Shown: positions 7,215 to 15,889 of the stretch, piece after piece
Layout: each line of letters starts with the position of its first letter
Numbering within the stretch: the first letter of the stretch is position 1
From: Amycolatopsis pretoriensis
Lineage (GTDB): Bacteria > Actinomycetota > Actinomycetes > Mycobacteriales > Pseudonocardiaceae
Assembly: GCF_900107925.1 (NCBI RefSeq)
Contig: NZ_FNUJ01000007.1
Span: 620,001-684,000 of the forward strand
DNA: 64,000 bases
Direction: 5' to 3'
Notes under the pieces: generated by a model
Told to the model about the DNA's origin: nothing
The model's database searches: none
Seen by the model: the letters and a program-made list of their open reading frames with translations, nothing else
Translations under genes and position numbers: made by a program

Positions 7215-9875
7215 GTGGACACACACGAAATCACCGATCGTTTCCTGCGCCATTTCGAGAGCAAGGGCCACACGCGCGTGCCCAGCGCGCCGCTGATCCT
7301 CGACGACCCGAACCTGCTGTTCGTCAACGCCGGCATGGTCCAGTTCAAGCCGTACTTCCTCGGTGAGGCACCGCCGCCGTACCCGCGCGCGACCTCCGTG
7401 CAGAAGTGCGTGCGCACGCCGGACATCGACGAGGTCGGCAAGACCACCCGGCACAACACGTTCTTCCAGATGGCCGGCAACTTCTCCTTCGGCGACTACT
7501 TCAAGGAAGGCGCCATCGAGTACGCCTGGGAGCTGATCACCAAGCCCCAGAGCGAAGGCGGCTACGGCCTCGACCCGAACCGGATCTGGGCGACCGTCTA
7601 CAACGACGACTCCGAGGCGGCCGGTCTGTGGCGCAAGCTCACCGGCCTGCCCGGCGAGCGCATCCAGGAGCGCGACGGCAAGGACAACTACTGGGACATG
7701 GGCGTGCCCGGTCCCGGCGGTCCCTGCTCGGAGATCTACTACGACCGCGGCCCGGCGTACGGCCGCGAGGGCGGCCCGGTCGCCGACGAGGACCGCTACA
7801 TCGAGATCTGGAACCTCGTCTTCATGCAGGACGTCCGCGGCGACCTGAGCCCCAAGCTCGGGCACAAGCCGATCGGCGAGCTGCCGAAGAAGAACATCGA
7901 CACCGGCATGGGCGTCGAGCGCGTCGCGACGATCCTGCAGGGGGTCGAGAACGTCTACGAGACCGACCTCGTCCGTCCGGTCATCGGCCGCGCCGAGGAG
8001 TTCTCGGGCCGCCGCTACGGCGCCAACCACGCCGACGACGTCCGCTTCCGCGTCATCGCCGACCACGCCCGCACCGGCGTGCTGCTGATCGGCGACGGCG
8101 TGACCCCGGGCAACGACGGCCGCGGCTACGTGCTGCGCCGCCTGCTGCGCCGCATCGTCCGCTCCACGCGCCTGCTGGGCGTGCAGGAGCCGGTGCTGCA
8201 GGAGTTCGCGAAGGTCGTGCGCGACACGATGGGCCCGACCTACCCCGAGCTGGTCTCCGGCTTCGACCGGATCAACGAGGTCGTCCGGATCGAAGAGGAG
8301 GCGTTCCTCTCGACTCTCACGAGTGGCTCGCGCATCTTCGACATGGCGGCCGAGGAGACCAAGCGCGGCGGCGGCGACGTGCTGGCCGGCGACAAGGCGT
8401 TCCAGCTGCACGACACCTACGGCTTCCCGATCGACCTGACGCTCGAGATGGCGGCCGAGCAGGGCCTGACCGTCGACGAAGAGGGCTTCCGCACGCTCAT
8501 GAACGAGCAGCGGACCCGCGCGAAGGCGGACGCGGCGGCCCGCAAGACCGGCCACGGCGACCTCTCGGAGTACCGCAAGGTCCTGGAGCAGCACGGCGAG
8601 ACCGAGTTCCTCGGCTACACCGACCTGCAGGCCGAGGCGAAGGTCGTCGCGCTGCTCGAAGACGGGCAGCCGGTCCGCAGCGTCGCCGCGGGCAAGAAGG
8701 CGGAGCTGGTCCTCGACCGGACGCCGTTCTACGCCGAGAGCGGCGGCCAGGTCGCCGACACCGGTGTGCTGCTCGGCGACGGCGTCGAGCTGAAGGTCCT
8801 GGACGTCCAGAAGATCGTGCCCGGCCTGTACGTGCACCGCGTCGAGGTCGAGCAGGGCGAGGTCGGCCTGGACACGAAGCTGACCGGCTCGGTCGACGCG
8901 CACCGCCGCCTGTCCATCGAGCGCTCGCACTCCGCGACGCACCTCGTGCACGCGGCCGTCCGCGGCGCGTACGGCAAGCGCGCGGCGCAGGCGGGCTCGC
9001 TGAACTCGCCGGGCCGCATGCGGTTCGACTTCACCACGCCCGGCTCGGTCTCGGCCGACGTGCTGACCGAGGTCGAGCAGGAGGTCAACGACTACCTGCA
9101 GACCAACGTCGAGGTGCAGAGCTACACCACGACCAAGGACAAGGCCCTCGAGCTGGGCGCGGTCGCGCTGTTCGGCGAGAAGTACGGCAACGACGTCCGC
9201 GTGGTCGACATGGGCGACTACTCCCGCGAGCTCTGCGGTGGCACGCACGTCGAGCGGATCGGCCAGCTCGGCCTGGTCAAGCTCGTCTCCGACGCCTCCA
9301 TCGGCTCGGGCGTCCACCGCGTCGAGGCGCTGGTCGGCACGGACGCGCTGAAGTACGTCCGCAAGGAGCAGCTGCTGGTCTCGCAGCTGGCGAACACCTT
9401 CAAGGTGCCGTCGGACCAGCTGCCCGGCCGCATCGAGGACGTCCTGAGCCGGCTGAAGAACGCCGAGAAGGAGATCGCGCAGCTCAAGACCCAGCAGGTG
9501 CTGGGTTCGGCGGGCGCGCTGGTCGACAAGGCCCAGGAGATCGGCGGCGTGACCGTGGTGGCCGAGGTCGTCCCGGACGTCGACGGCAACGGCCTGCGCG
9601 CGCTCGCCTCCGACATCCGCGGCCGGCTCGGCTCGCGTGCCGGCGTGGTGGCGCTGTTCTCGCCGGCCGGGGAGAAGCTGAGCTTTGTCGTCGCGACGAC
9701 CAAGGCGGCCCAGGACAAGGGCATCGCCGCGGGCAAGCTCGTGCCGTCGTTCGCCGAGAAGATCGGCGGGCGCGGGGGCGGCAAGCCCGACATGGCCCAG
9801 GGCGGTGGCACCAACCCGGCCGGCGCGGCCGACGCGGTCACGGCCCTGCGTTCGGCGATTGCCGGCATTGGTTAA
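7215..9875 (+). CDS. alaS: Alanyl-tRNA synthetase
   Basis: Charges tRNA-Ala in the cytoplasm and edits Ser/Gly mischarging. The protein is 886 aa, full length. The N-terminal class II core begins with FLRHFESKGHTRVPSAPLI, and motif 2 lies around FFQMAGNFSFGDYFKEGAI. The editing domain carries HSATH (about residues 571-575) and CGGTH (about 674), the four zinc and active-site residues of the family. The C-terminal part (GGRGGGKPDMAQGGG) is the C-Ala signature. GTG start with AAGGAC upstream. ruvX follows with an overlapping start, and mltG and aroE continue the operon. Confidence 0.98.
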   Translation: MDTHEITDRFLRHFESKGHTRVPSAPLILDDPNLLFVNAGMVQFKPYFLGEAPPPYPRATSVQKCVRTPDIDEVGKTTRHNTFFQMAGNFSFGDYFKEGAIEYAWELITKPQSEGGYGLDPNRIWATVYNDDSEAAGLWRKLTGLPGERIQERDGKDNYWDMGVPGPGGPCSEIYYDRGPAYGREGGPVADEDRYIEIWNLVFMQDVRGDLSPKLGHKPIGELPKKNIDTGMGVERVATILQGVENVYETDLVRPVIGRAEEFSGRRYGANHADDVRFRVIADHARTGVLLIGDGVTPGNDGRGYVLRRLLRRIVRSTRLLGVQEPVLQEFAKVVRDTMGPTYPELVSGFDRINEVVRIEEEAFLSTLTSGSRIFDMAAEETKRGGGDVLAGDKAFQLHDTYGFPIDLTLEMAAEQGLTVDEEGFRTLMNEQRTRAKADAAARKTGHGDLSEYRKVLEQHGETEFLGYTDLQAEAKVVALLEDGQPVRSVAAGKKAELVLDRTPFYAESGGQVADTGVLLGDGVELKVLDVQKIVPGLYVHRVEVEQGEVGLDTKLTGSVDAHRRLSIERSHSATHLVHAAVRGAYGKRAAQAGSLNSPGRMRFDFTTPGSVSADVLTEVEQEVNDYLQTNVEVQSYTTTKDKALELGAVALFGEKYGNDVRVVDMGDYSRELCGGTHVERIGQLGLVKLVSDASIGSGVHRVEALVGTDALKYVRKEQLLVSQLANTFKVPSDQLPGRIEDVLSRLKNAEKEIAQLKTQQVLGSAGALVDKAQEIGGVTVVAEVVPDVDGNGLRALASDIRGRLGSRAGVVALFSPAGEKLSFVVATTKAAQDKGIAAGKLVPSFAEKIGGRGGGKPDMAQGGGTNPAGAADAVTALRSAIAGIG

Positions 9876-10368
9876 CCGCGGAAACCGCGGCCCGGACCGG
9901 CCGGGAGAGGCCGATCCGGGCCGAGGCCGTCGCCTCGGCGTCGATGTCGGATCGGTCCGGGTCGGGGTGGCGCTGAGCGATCCGGCCCCCGTGCTCGCGT
10001 CGCCATTGGTTACCCTCTCCCGCGATGCGACCGACGACAGTGATCTGGACCAGCTGGCCGCCCTCGTCACCGAACACGAGGTGGTCGAGGTGATCGTCGG
10101 CCTGCCGCGAACGCTCGCCAACCGGCAGGGTCCGGCGGCCGAGCTGGCGATCGCGTATTCTGAACGCCTGGCCGGGCGGATAGCGCCCGTGCCGGTCCGG
10201 CTGGGCGACGAGCGGCTGACCACGGTCACCGCATCCCGCATCCTCTCCCAGCGCGGGGTCAAAGGCCGCAAGCAGCGTGCGGTGGTCGACCAGGCCGCCG
10301 CCGTGGAGATCCTGCAGGCCTGGATCGACGCCGCCGCTGCGCACCGCGCCCGGGAGGGAGACCGATGA
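9868..10368 (+). CDS. ruvX: Putative pre-16S rRNA nuclease / Holliday junction resolvase-like (RuvX/YqgF)
   Basis: An RNase H-fold enzyme, shown in E. coli to mature the 5' end of 16S rRNA. About 166 aa from a TTG at 9868 that overlaps the alaS stop; no better start codon lies before the first domain strand. Motifs: GVDVGSVRVGVALSD with the first catalytic Asp, IVGLPRTL, DERLTTVTA and the closing VDQAAAVEILQAWID with the last Asp. The N-terminal 20 residues (NRGNRGPDRPGEADPGRGRR) are a polar tail common in actinobacterial versions. The alaS-ruvX-mltG-aroE order is a conserved actinobacterial cluster. Confidence 0.93.
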   Translation: MVNRGNRGPDRPGEADPGRGRRLGVDVGSVRVGVALSDPAPVLASPLVTLSRDATDDSDLDQLAALVTEHEVVEVIVGLPRTLANRQGPAAELAIAYSERLAGRIAPVPVRLGDERLTTVTASRILSQRGVKGRKQRAVVDQAAAVEILQAWIDAAAAHRAREGDR

Positions 10369-12554
10369 ACGAGCAGCCACCTGAGCCCCCTCGCGGGCGC
10401 AGGCGACTCCGCGAACCGGGACCGGCCACGCCGGCCCAGCCCGATCCCCGCGCGAGCGGGTACCAGGAGCTTCCGCAGCCGTCGCGGCACAGCGGCTCCC
10501 ACGAGCTGCCCCAGCCGTCGCGCCGGGCGCGGCCGGAGCCGGGCTACGACCCGCGCCGCGACGCGCCGCCGGCCGGCCGCCGTCGCCGGCTGGAGCCGCC
10601 GGGCACGCTGCCCCCGACCGACGACGACTTCGACCCCCGGGACGCCGAGCGTTCGGCACCGGTGCGCGCCCGCCACGGGCTCGACGACGGTGCCGACGGC
10701 CCGCCCCCGCGCCGCGCGGCTCCCGAGCCGGGGCGCCGCCGCGCGGCCCCCGAGGAGCCGCCGCGCCGCCGCCGTCCCGCGCCGGTCCCGGACGAGGGCG
10801 CCGACGCGCGCCGTCGCCGGCCGAGTCCCGAGGAACTGGCCGAAGCCGACGCGGCCCGCCGGCACCAGGCCATGCTCGACCTGGAGGAGGCCGCCGAAGC
10901 GCAGGCCGCGCGCCTGCGCGGGGCCCCGGACGAAGGCCAGGTCCCGCGGCGCCGCCGCCGGGCCGAGCCCGAGCCGGTCGAAGCCGCCGAACCCCCGCCC
11001 GGACGTCGTCGCCGGGCCGAACCCGAGGCCGTCGAGCCCCCGCCCGGACGCCGTCGGGGCGCGCCCGACCCGACCGAAGCCGAGTCGCACCGGCGTCGCG
11101 CGGCGCTCGATCCCGACGCCGATCCCCGTCGCGGTGTGCCGGAATCCCCGCGGCGGCCCGTCCAGCCGGGTGACCGGTCCGTCGGCGTGCCCGAACCCGG
11201 CCTGGAGCCGCCGCGGCGGCGCCGCCCGCCGCCCCCGCCGGTGCGCGAGGACCCGCCGACCGACATCATCCCCGCGCAGACCGCGCCGGAACCCGAGCAC
11301 GAGGAGCCCGAAGAGTTCTTCGCCGAGGGCGACGAGTACGCGGAGTACGACGACTACGACGAGGCCTACGAGGACTACGACGACGCCGAGTACGACGAGT
11401 ACGAGGACGAGCCGGAACAGCCGCGCAAGAAGAAGAAAAAGGGCAAGCGCGCCATCGGCTGGGTCGCCGCGCTCGTCGTGATCGTGCTGCTCGCCGGCGG
11501 CGCCTACTACGGCTTCAACAAGATCTTCGGCTACGACGACTTCGACGGCGCCGGCGACGGGGACGTGCTGTTCCAGGTCGACGACGGCGACTCGACGTCG
11601 GCGATCGGCGCGAAGCTCGCCACGGCGGGTGTCGTCGCCAGCGGCAAGGCGTTCGTCAAGGCCGGCGAGGACAACCCGAAGCTGGCCCGGATCCAGCACG
11701 GCTTCTACGTGATGAAGTCGCACATGTCGGGGGCCAGCGCGGTCGACCGGATCACCGGCACGGCCGCGCGCGTCGGCCAGCTGGAGGTCCGGCCGTACAC
11801 GCAGTTCGACGACATCACCCAGCCCGACGGCAAGGTCACGCCCGGCGTGTACAGCCTGATGGCGAAGGCGTCGTGCGCGCAGATCAACGGCAAGAGCACC
11901 TGCGTGACCGCCGACGACCTGCGCAAGGTGGTCGACAGCGCGGACCTGAAGACGCTCGGCGTGCCGGACTGGGCGATCGAGCCGGCCAACAAGGCCGACC
12001 GCAAGGACCGCCGGCTCGAAGGCCTCATCGCGCCCGGCCTCTACGACGTCCGGCCTGGCGCGTCCCCGCAGGAGATCATCGGGCAGCTGGTGCGCAGCTC
12101 CACCGAGGCGATCCAGAACGCCGGCCTGAGCCCGCAGTCGACCGGCCCGGGGATGACGCCGTACCAGACGCTGATCATCGCCTCGATCATCGAACGCGAA
12201 GCCGTGAAGAACGACTTCGGCAAGCTGTCGCGGGTCATCTACAACCGCCTGGCCATCAACATGCGGCTGCAGATGGACTCCACGGTCAACTACGTGCTGG
12301 ACCGCCCGACCCTGGCGACCAACGACGACGACCGGAACCGGGCCGGGGCGTACAACACCTACAAGAACGCGGGCCTGACGCCGACCCCGATCTCGGTGCC
12401 CAGCGCCGACGCCATCCAGGCGGCGGTGCACCCGGCGGCCGGCGACTGGGTCTACTTCGTCAAGTGCGAGAAGAACGGCCTCTCCTGCTTCGGCGTCACG
12501 TTCGACGATCACAAGAAGAACGTCGAGAAGGCCAAGGCGAACGGTGCCTTCTGA
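10365..12554 (+). CDS. mltG: Endolytic murein transglycosylase MltG with long disordered cytoplasmic tail
   Basis: Cleaves nascent peptidoglycan strands at the outer face of the membrane and so helps set glycan chain length. 729 aa, roughly twice the E. coli length, because about 360 residues of Pro/Arg/Glu-rich low-complexity sequence precede the single membrane helix (about 363-383). An acidic Asp/Glu/Tyr stretch and a Lys cluster stand just before the helix. The YceG domain contains IIASIIEREA with catalytic Glu610, and the conserved MQMDSTVNYVL-type segment (LQMDSTVNYVL). The ATG overlaps the ruvX stop. Long disordered tails are known in actinobacterial MltG and may recruit elongation or division proteins (inference). 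Confidence 0.95.
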   Translation: MNEQPPEPPRGRRRLREPGPATPAQPDPRASGYQELPQPSRHSGSHELPQPSRRARPEPGYDPRRDAPPAGRRRRLEPPGTLPPTDDDFDPRDAERSAPVRARHGLDDGADGPPPRRAAPEPGRRRAAPEEPPRRRRPAPVPDEGADARRRRPSPEELAEADAARRHQAMLDLEEAAEAQAARLRGAPDEGQVPRRRRRAEPEPVEAAEPPPGRRRRAEPEAVEPPPGRRRGAPDPTEAESHRRRAALDPDADPRRGVPESPRRPVQPGDRSVGVPEPGLEPPRRRRPPPPPVREDPPTDIIPAQTAPEPEHEEPEEFFAEGDEYAEYDDYDEAYEDYDDAEYDEYEDEPEQPRKKKKKGKRAIGWVAALVVIVLLAGGAYYGFNKIFGYDDFDGAGDGDVLFQVDDGDSTSAIGAKLATAGVVASGKAFVKAGEDNPKLARIQHGFYVMKSHMSGASAVDRITGTAARVGQLEVRPYTQFDDITQPDGKVTPGVYSLMAKASCAQINGKSTCVTADDLRKVVDSADLKTLGVPDWAIEPANKADRKDRRLEGLIAPGLYDVRPGASPQEIIGQLVRSSTEAIQNAGLSPQSTGPGMTPYQTLIIASIIEREAVKNDFGKLSRVIYNRLAINMRLQMDSTVNYVLDRPTLATNDDDRNRAGAYNTYKNAGLTPTPISVPSADAIQAAVHPAAGDWVYFVKCEKNGLSCFGVTFDDHKKNVEKAKANGAF

Positions 12555-13398
12555 GCCCCGGCGGGCCGCGGTGCTGGGCAAGCCGGTGGCGCACTCGCTG
12601 TCGCCGGTGCTGCACGGCGCCGCGTTCGCCGCGCTCGGCCTGACCGGCTGGACGTACGAGCGCATCGAGACGGGCGCCGACGAGCTGCCCGGCCTGGTCG
12701 AGCGCCTCGGCCCCGAATGGGCCGGGCTGTCGGTCACCATGCCGGGCAAGCGCGCGGCGCTGGACCACGCGGACGAGGTGACGCCGCGCGCGGCCGCGGT
12801 CGGCGCGGCCAACACCCTGGTCCGCACGGCGAAGGGCTGGCTCGCGGACTGCACCGACGTCGACGGCGTCACCGGGGCACTGCGCGCGGCGGGCGGCTAC
12901 GAGCCGTCGCCGGCGGACACCGCGGTCGTGCTCGGCGCGGGCGGCACGGCGGCCGCGGCGGTCGTCGGGCTCGCGGCGCTCGGCGTGCGGCAGGTGCGGC
13001 TGGTCGTGCGAGAACCCGCGCGGGCCGGCGAGACCCTCGATGCGGCGAAGCGGGCTTCGCTCGACGTCGAAGTGCTTCGGTGGGCTGACACGGACTTCGC
13101 TTCCCTGGGGTCCTCCGCGGTCCTGGTGAACACCGTGCCGCCGGACGCGGTCGTCCCGCACGTGGCCGAGCTGGCGGGGGTCGCGCACGTCCTCGACGTC
13201 ATCTACCACCCGTGGCCGACGCCGCTGGCCGAAGCGGTCGCGGCGCGGGGCGGCCGGCTCGCGACCGGGCTGGACATGCTGCTGCACCAGGCGTTCGGGC
13301 AGGCCGAGCACTTCACCGGGCAGCCGGCTCCGCGCGCGGCGATGCGCGACGCGCTGCGCGAAGCGACCGGGAACCTGCTGCCGCTGCCGATCTCCTGA
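12544..13398 (+). CDS. aroE: Shikimate dehydrogenase
   Basis: NADPH-dependent reduction of 3-dehydroshikimate to shikimate. 284 aa, normal length. Substrate site HSLSPVLHGAAF, catalytic Lys in VTMPGK, shikimate-binding Asn in GAANTL, nucleotide-binding GAGGTAAAAV and C-terminal DVIYHPWPTPL. The GTG start overlaps the end of mltG by 11 bases, so it is translated in the same operon. aroC, aroK, aroB and aroQ follow about 14 kb downstream, separated by accessory genes; in mycobacteria these blocks are close together, so the intervening 13.4-27.1 kb looks like inserted lineage-specific material (inference). Confidence 0.96.
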   Translation: MPSEPRRAAVLGKPVAHSLSPVLHGAAFAALGLTGWTYERIETGADELPGLVERLGPEWAGLSVTMPGKRAALDHADEVTPRAAAVGAANTLVRTAKGWLADCTDVDGVTGALRAAGGYEPSPADTAVVLGAGGTAAAAVVGLAALGVRQVRLVVREPARAGETLDAAKRASLDVEVLRWADTDFASLGSSAVLVNTVPPDAVVPHVAELAGVAHVLDVIYHPWPTPLAEAVAARGGRLATGLDMLLHQAFGQAEHFTGQPAPRAAMRDALREATGNLLPLPIS

Positions 13399-13457
13399 AA
13401 ACCGGTTGCGCCGGCCGATATTCTGGCGGACTGCCTTCATGAAGGGGGTCAACCGGA

Positions 13458-14702
13458 ATGACCAGTCAAGAAGCGTTGAGCGAGGCCGAGATCCAGGCGA
13501 TCTCGGTCGGCGGTGCCGCGCAGCTCAACTCGACCGTCACCCTCGCCGACTACGACCCGGAGTGGCCGGAGCTCTTCGAGCGCGAGGCCGAGCGGGTCCG
13601 GGGCGCGCTGGGGGAGCGGGTGCTCGTCCTCGAGCACGTCGGCTCGACGTCGGTGCCCGGGCTGTGCGCCAAGCCGATCATCGACATCCTGCTCGTCGTG
13701 CCGGACTCCGACGACGAGGACACCTACGTGCCGGCGCTGGAGGCGGCGGGCTACCGGCTCGTCATCCGCGAACCGGACTGGGAGAAGCACCGCTGCTTCA
13801 AGGGCCCGGACACCAACGTCAACCTGCACGTGTACTCGCCCGGCAACGGCCAGACCGAGCGCTACCGGCTCCTGCGCGACCGGATGCGCGCGCACCCGGA
13901 AGAGCGGGACCTGTACGCGGCGAAGAAGCGTGAACTCGCGGCGAAGGAGTGGAAGTACATCCAGAACTACGCCGACGCGAAGACCGACGTGATCGAACAG
14001 ATCCTCGGCCGGGCGCGGGCGGCGCAGTACGACGCGTTCAGCGACGCCTACGCCGACCACGCCGAGAAGAACGTCACGAACGCGCTGTACGACCGGCCCG
14101 CGATCCTGGACCTGGCCGGTGACGTGGCGGGCCGGCGCGTGCTGGACGTCGGCTGCGCGGCCGGGCACCTGAGCGCGCTGCTGGCCGAGCGGGGCGCGGA
14201 CGTCCTGGGCGTCGACGCGAGCGCGGGGATGGTTTCCGTGGCCCAGCGGAAGTTCGGCGACGTGGCGCGGTTCGAGGTCGCCGACGTGACCCGGCCGCTC
14301 GCGCTCGAGGCGGGCTCGATCGACGTGATCACGGCATCACTCGTGCTGCACTACCTGAAGGACTGGGGGCCGACGCTCGCCGAGTTCCGCCGGGTCCTGA
14401 AACCCGGTGGCGCGCTGGTGTTCTCGGTGCACCACCCGGGTGAGGACTGGCACTGGTTCGACAAGGAGAACTACTTCGAGCTGGAGCTGCTCGAAGACGA
14501 GTTCCCGCCCGGGCAGCGGGTGCGCTTCTACCGGCGCCCGCTGAGCTGGACGTTCCGGGCGGTCCGCGACGCGGGCTTCGCCGTCGACGACCTGGTCGAG
14601 CCGATGCCGGCCCCGGAGGCGGCCGGAACCGATCCGAAGTGGGCGGAGAACCTGCGGACCAAGCCGCGGTTCCTGTACTTCCGGGCGGTCAATCCCGCTT
14701 AG
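13458..14702 (+). CDS. GrpB-family nucleotidyltransferase-like domain fused to a SAM-dependent methyltransferase
   Basis: 414 aa with two domains. Residues about 25-185 are a GrpB domain (nucleotidyltransferase fold): LEHVGSTSVPGLCAKPIIDILL carries the G-S...D-I-x pattern, and R-F-RDxMRAHPEERD-YxxxK follows. Residues about 190-410 are a class I methyltransferase: SAM loop VLDVGCAAGHLSALL, acidic residue GVDAS, and LKPGGALVFSVHHP at motif IV/post-IV. The ATG at 13458 has AAGGGGG about 10 bases upstream. It converges with the TetR gene, overlapping by 14 bases. GrpB proteins sometimes modify small molecules or act near coenzyme A synthesis; the substrate of this fusion is unknown. Confidence 0.85.
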   Translation: MTSQEALSEAEIQAISVGGAAQLNSTVTLADYDPEWPELFEREAERVRGALGERVLVLEHVGSTSVPGLCAKPIIDILLVVPDSDDEDTYVPALEAAGYRLVIREPDWEKHRCFKGPDTNVNLHVYSPGNGQTERYRLLRDRMRAHPEERDLYAAKKRELAAKEWKYIQNYADAKTDVIEQILGRARAAQYDAFSDAYADHAEKNVTNALYDRPAILDLAGDVAGRRVLDVGCAAGHLSALLAERGADVLGVDASAGMVSVAQRKFGDVARFEVADVTRPLALEAGSIDVITASLVLHYLKDWGPTLAEFRRVLKPGGALVFSVHHPGEDWHWFDKENYFELELLEDEFPPGQRVRFYRRPLSWTFRAVRDAGFAVDDLVEPMPAPEAAGTDPKWAENLRTKPRFLYFRAVNPA

Positions 14703-15372
14703 CGAGCTCCTGGACTAGATCGACGATCTCCCGGCTGACCGGGCGGAACACCCGCAGCCGGGAGAGCGCGGCCAGCCGCGCAATCAGCGGGACGCTGCGC
14801 TCCACCAGCATCCGGCTGCGTTTCGTGCCGGCCGAGCGGTCGTGGATCCAGTACAGCACCACGCCCATCTGGTAGAGCCAGAGCAGTTCGGGCAGCTGGG
14901 CGCGCAGCTCCGGGTCGAGTTTGACGTCGGAGCCGTCGACGACCTCGCGCATGAGGCCGATCGACGCTTCGCGGGCGGCCGAGGAGTCGTCGCTGAACGG
15001 GCTCAGCGGCGACTCCGGGTCGGCCGCGTTGACGAAGAACTGCGTGCCGAAGCGGTGGTAGGGCTCGGCGATGTCCAGCCAGCACAGCAGCACGGTCTTC
15101 AGCCGGGCCGCGAAGGCGCTTTCGCCGTCGATCCGGGCGCGGCCCTCGTCGAGGTGCCGGCGGGCGATCTCGTCGTAGAAGCCCTGGATGAGCTGTTCCT
15201 TCGACGAGAAGTAGTAGTACGCGTTCCCGACGGAGACGCCCGCTTCGGCGGCGATCGCGCGCATCGTCGTGCGGTCGTAGCCGTTCTCGGTGAACAGCCG
15301 CATCGCGGTCGTGACGATCAGGGACCGCGTTTCCTCGCTCTTGGCCACGTGCGGCACGTTAGCGCCGGCCAC
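14689..15372 (-). CDS. TetR family regulator of the adjacent divergent locus
   Basis: An N-terminal TetR helix-turn-helix (RAIAAEAGVSVGNAYYYFSSKEQL) and an all-helical ligand domain, up to 227 aa. The GTG at 15372 sits one base after the stop of the membrane-protein gene; GTGs at 15357 and 15348 (giving MAKSEETR) are equally plausible and cannot be separated by ribosome site. It is the second gene of a minus-strand pair transcribed from the promoter that contains two TTGAAC-NN-GTTCAA palindromes. It is therefore the natural candidate to bind them, repressing its own operon and perhaps the divergent phosphoesterase gene (inference). Confidence 0.92.
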   Translation of the reverse strand: MAGANVPHVAKSEETRSLIVTTAMRLFTENGYDRTTMRAIAAEAGVSVGNAYYYFSSKEQLIQGFYDEIARRHLDEGRARIDGESAFAARLKTVLLCWLDIAEPYHRFGTQFFVNAADPESPLSPFSDDSSAAREASIGLMREVVDGSDVKLDPELRAQLPELLWLYQMGVVLYWIHDRSAGTKRSRMLVERSVPLIARLAALSRLRVFRPVSREIVDLVQELAKRD

Positions 15373-15373
15373 G

Positions 15374-15793
15374 TCAGGGCGCGGGGAAGGGCGGCACCTG
15401 CGGCATGCCGGGGTACGGCATGGGCGCCGGTCGCGGCTCGGGCTTCGGCGCCAGGTGGCGGCGCCGGATGCCGTTGAAGACCAGCACGTTGGTCAGGTGC
15501 ATCACGCCGAGGATCAGCGCGACGACGCCGACCTTCACCGAGAGCAGCTCGAACACCGCCCGCGCGGTGGCGACGTCGGCGTGGCTGGTCAGGAAGAGCG
15601 TCACGAACCCCAGGCTGACCAGGTAGAAGCCGACGACCAGCAGCTGGTTGACGGCGTTGGCCAGGCCGGGGCTGTCGGCGAAGACCTCGGCCAGGAAAGT
15701 CCGGCCGTGCTTGCTCAGCGTCCGGGCCACGAGCACGGTCAGCGGGATGCTGATCAGCAGGTAGAGCGCGTAGGCGACGACTACTCGGTCCAT
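15374..15793 (-). CDS. Small integral membrane protein, four predicted helices
   Basis: 139 aa from the ATG at 15793, which has AGGAGG at 15803-15798; an upstream in-frame ATG would start inside the operator and is rejected. About four hydrophobic helices (AYALYLLISIPLTVLVA, LLVVGFYLVSLGFVTLF, VGVVALILGVMHLTNVLVF among them) and a Pro-rich cytoplasmic tail ending PQVPPFPAP. Family not recognised beyond generic actinobacterial membrane protein. It is the first gene of an operon with the TetR regulator, which suggests it is a regulated target, for example part of a stress- or ligand-induced membrane response (inference). Confidence 0.8.
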   Translation of the reverse strand: MDRVVVAYALYLLISIPLTVLVARTLSKHGRTFLAEVFADSPGLANAVNQLLVVGFYLVSLGFVTLFLTSHADVATARAVFELLSVKVGVVALILGVMHLTNVLVFNGIRRRHLAPKPEPRPAPMPYPGMPQVPPFPAP

Positions 15794-15806
15794 GGTTCCT
15801 CCTCTT

Positions 15807-15820
15807 TTGAACGTGTTCAA
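15807..15820. promoter_or_regulatory. Operator 1, TTGAACGTGTTCAA
   Basis: 14-base palindrome with perfect 6-base arms TTGAAC/GTTCAA and a 2-base centre. It lies between the -10 box and the start codon of the minus-strand membrane-protein/TetR operon, where binding would block initiation. On the plus strand its first six bases could serve as a -35 box toward the phosphoesterase gene. Confidence 0.8.
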
Positions 15821-15825
15821 GAAGC

Positions 15826-15854
15826 ACCGTAGCGCCGTTTTTGAACATGTTCAA
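15826..15854 (-). promoter_or_regulatory. Promoter of the membrane-protein/TetR operon
   Basis: On the minus strand TTGAAC (15854-15849), a spacer of exactly 17 bases, then TACGGT (15831-15826). The -35 box is embedded in operator 2 and operator 1 lies just downstream of the expected start point. Confidence 0.6.
15841..15854. promoter_or_regulatory. Operator 2, TTGAACATGTTCAA
   Basis: Perfect 14-base palindrome, 34 bases start-to-start from operator 1 (about three helical turns, so both faces align). It contains the -35 hexamer TTGAAC of the minus-strand promoter. Confidence 0.8.
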
Positions 15855-15889
15855 GAGGGTAGGGTGGCCGCCGACTGGGAGGTATCACC

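Noticed and set aside
10380..11270. Repetitive CGCCGC/CGGCGC blocks resembling a repeat array
   Set aside because: They are the Pro/Arg-rich coding sequence of the MltG tail, without regular repeat-spacer units; not CRISPR.
6216..12872. A 2218-codon open frame on the minus strand across alaS, ruvX and mltG
   Set aside because: It is the antisense shadow of well-supported genes; the sequence is low-complexity and typical of GC-biased third positions, with no domain.
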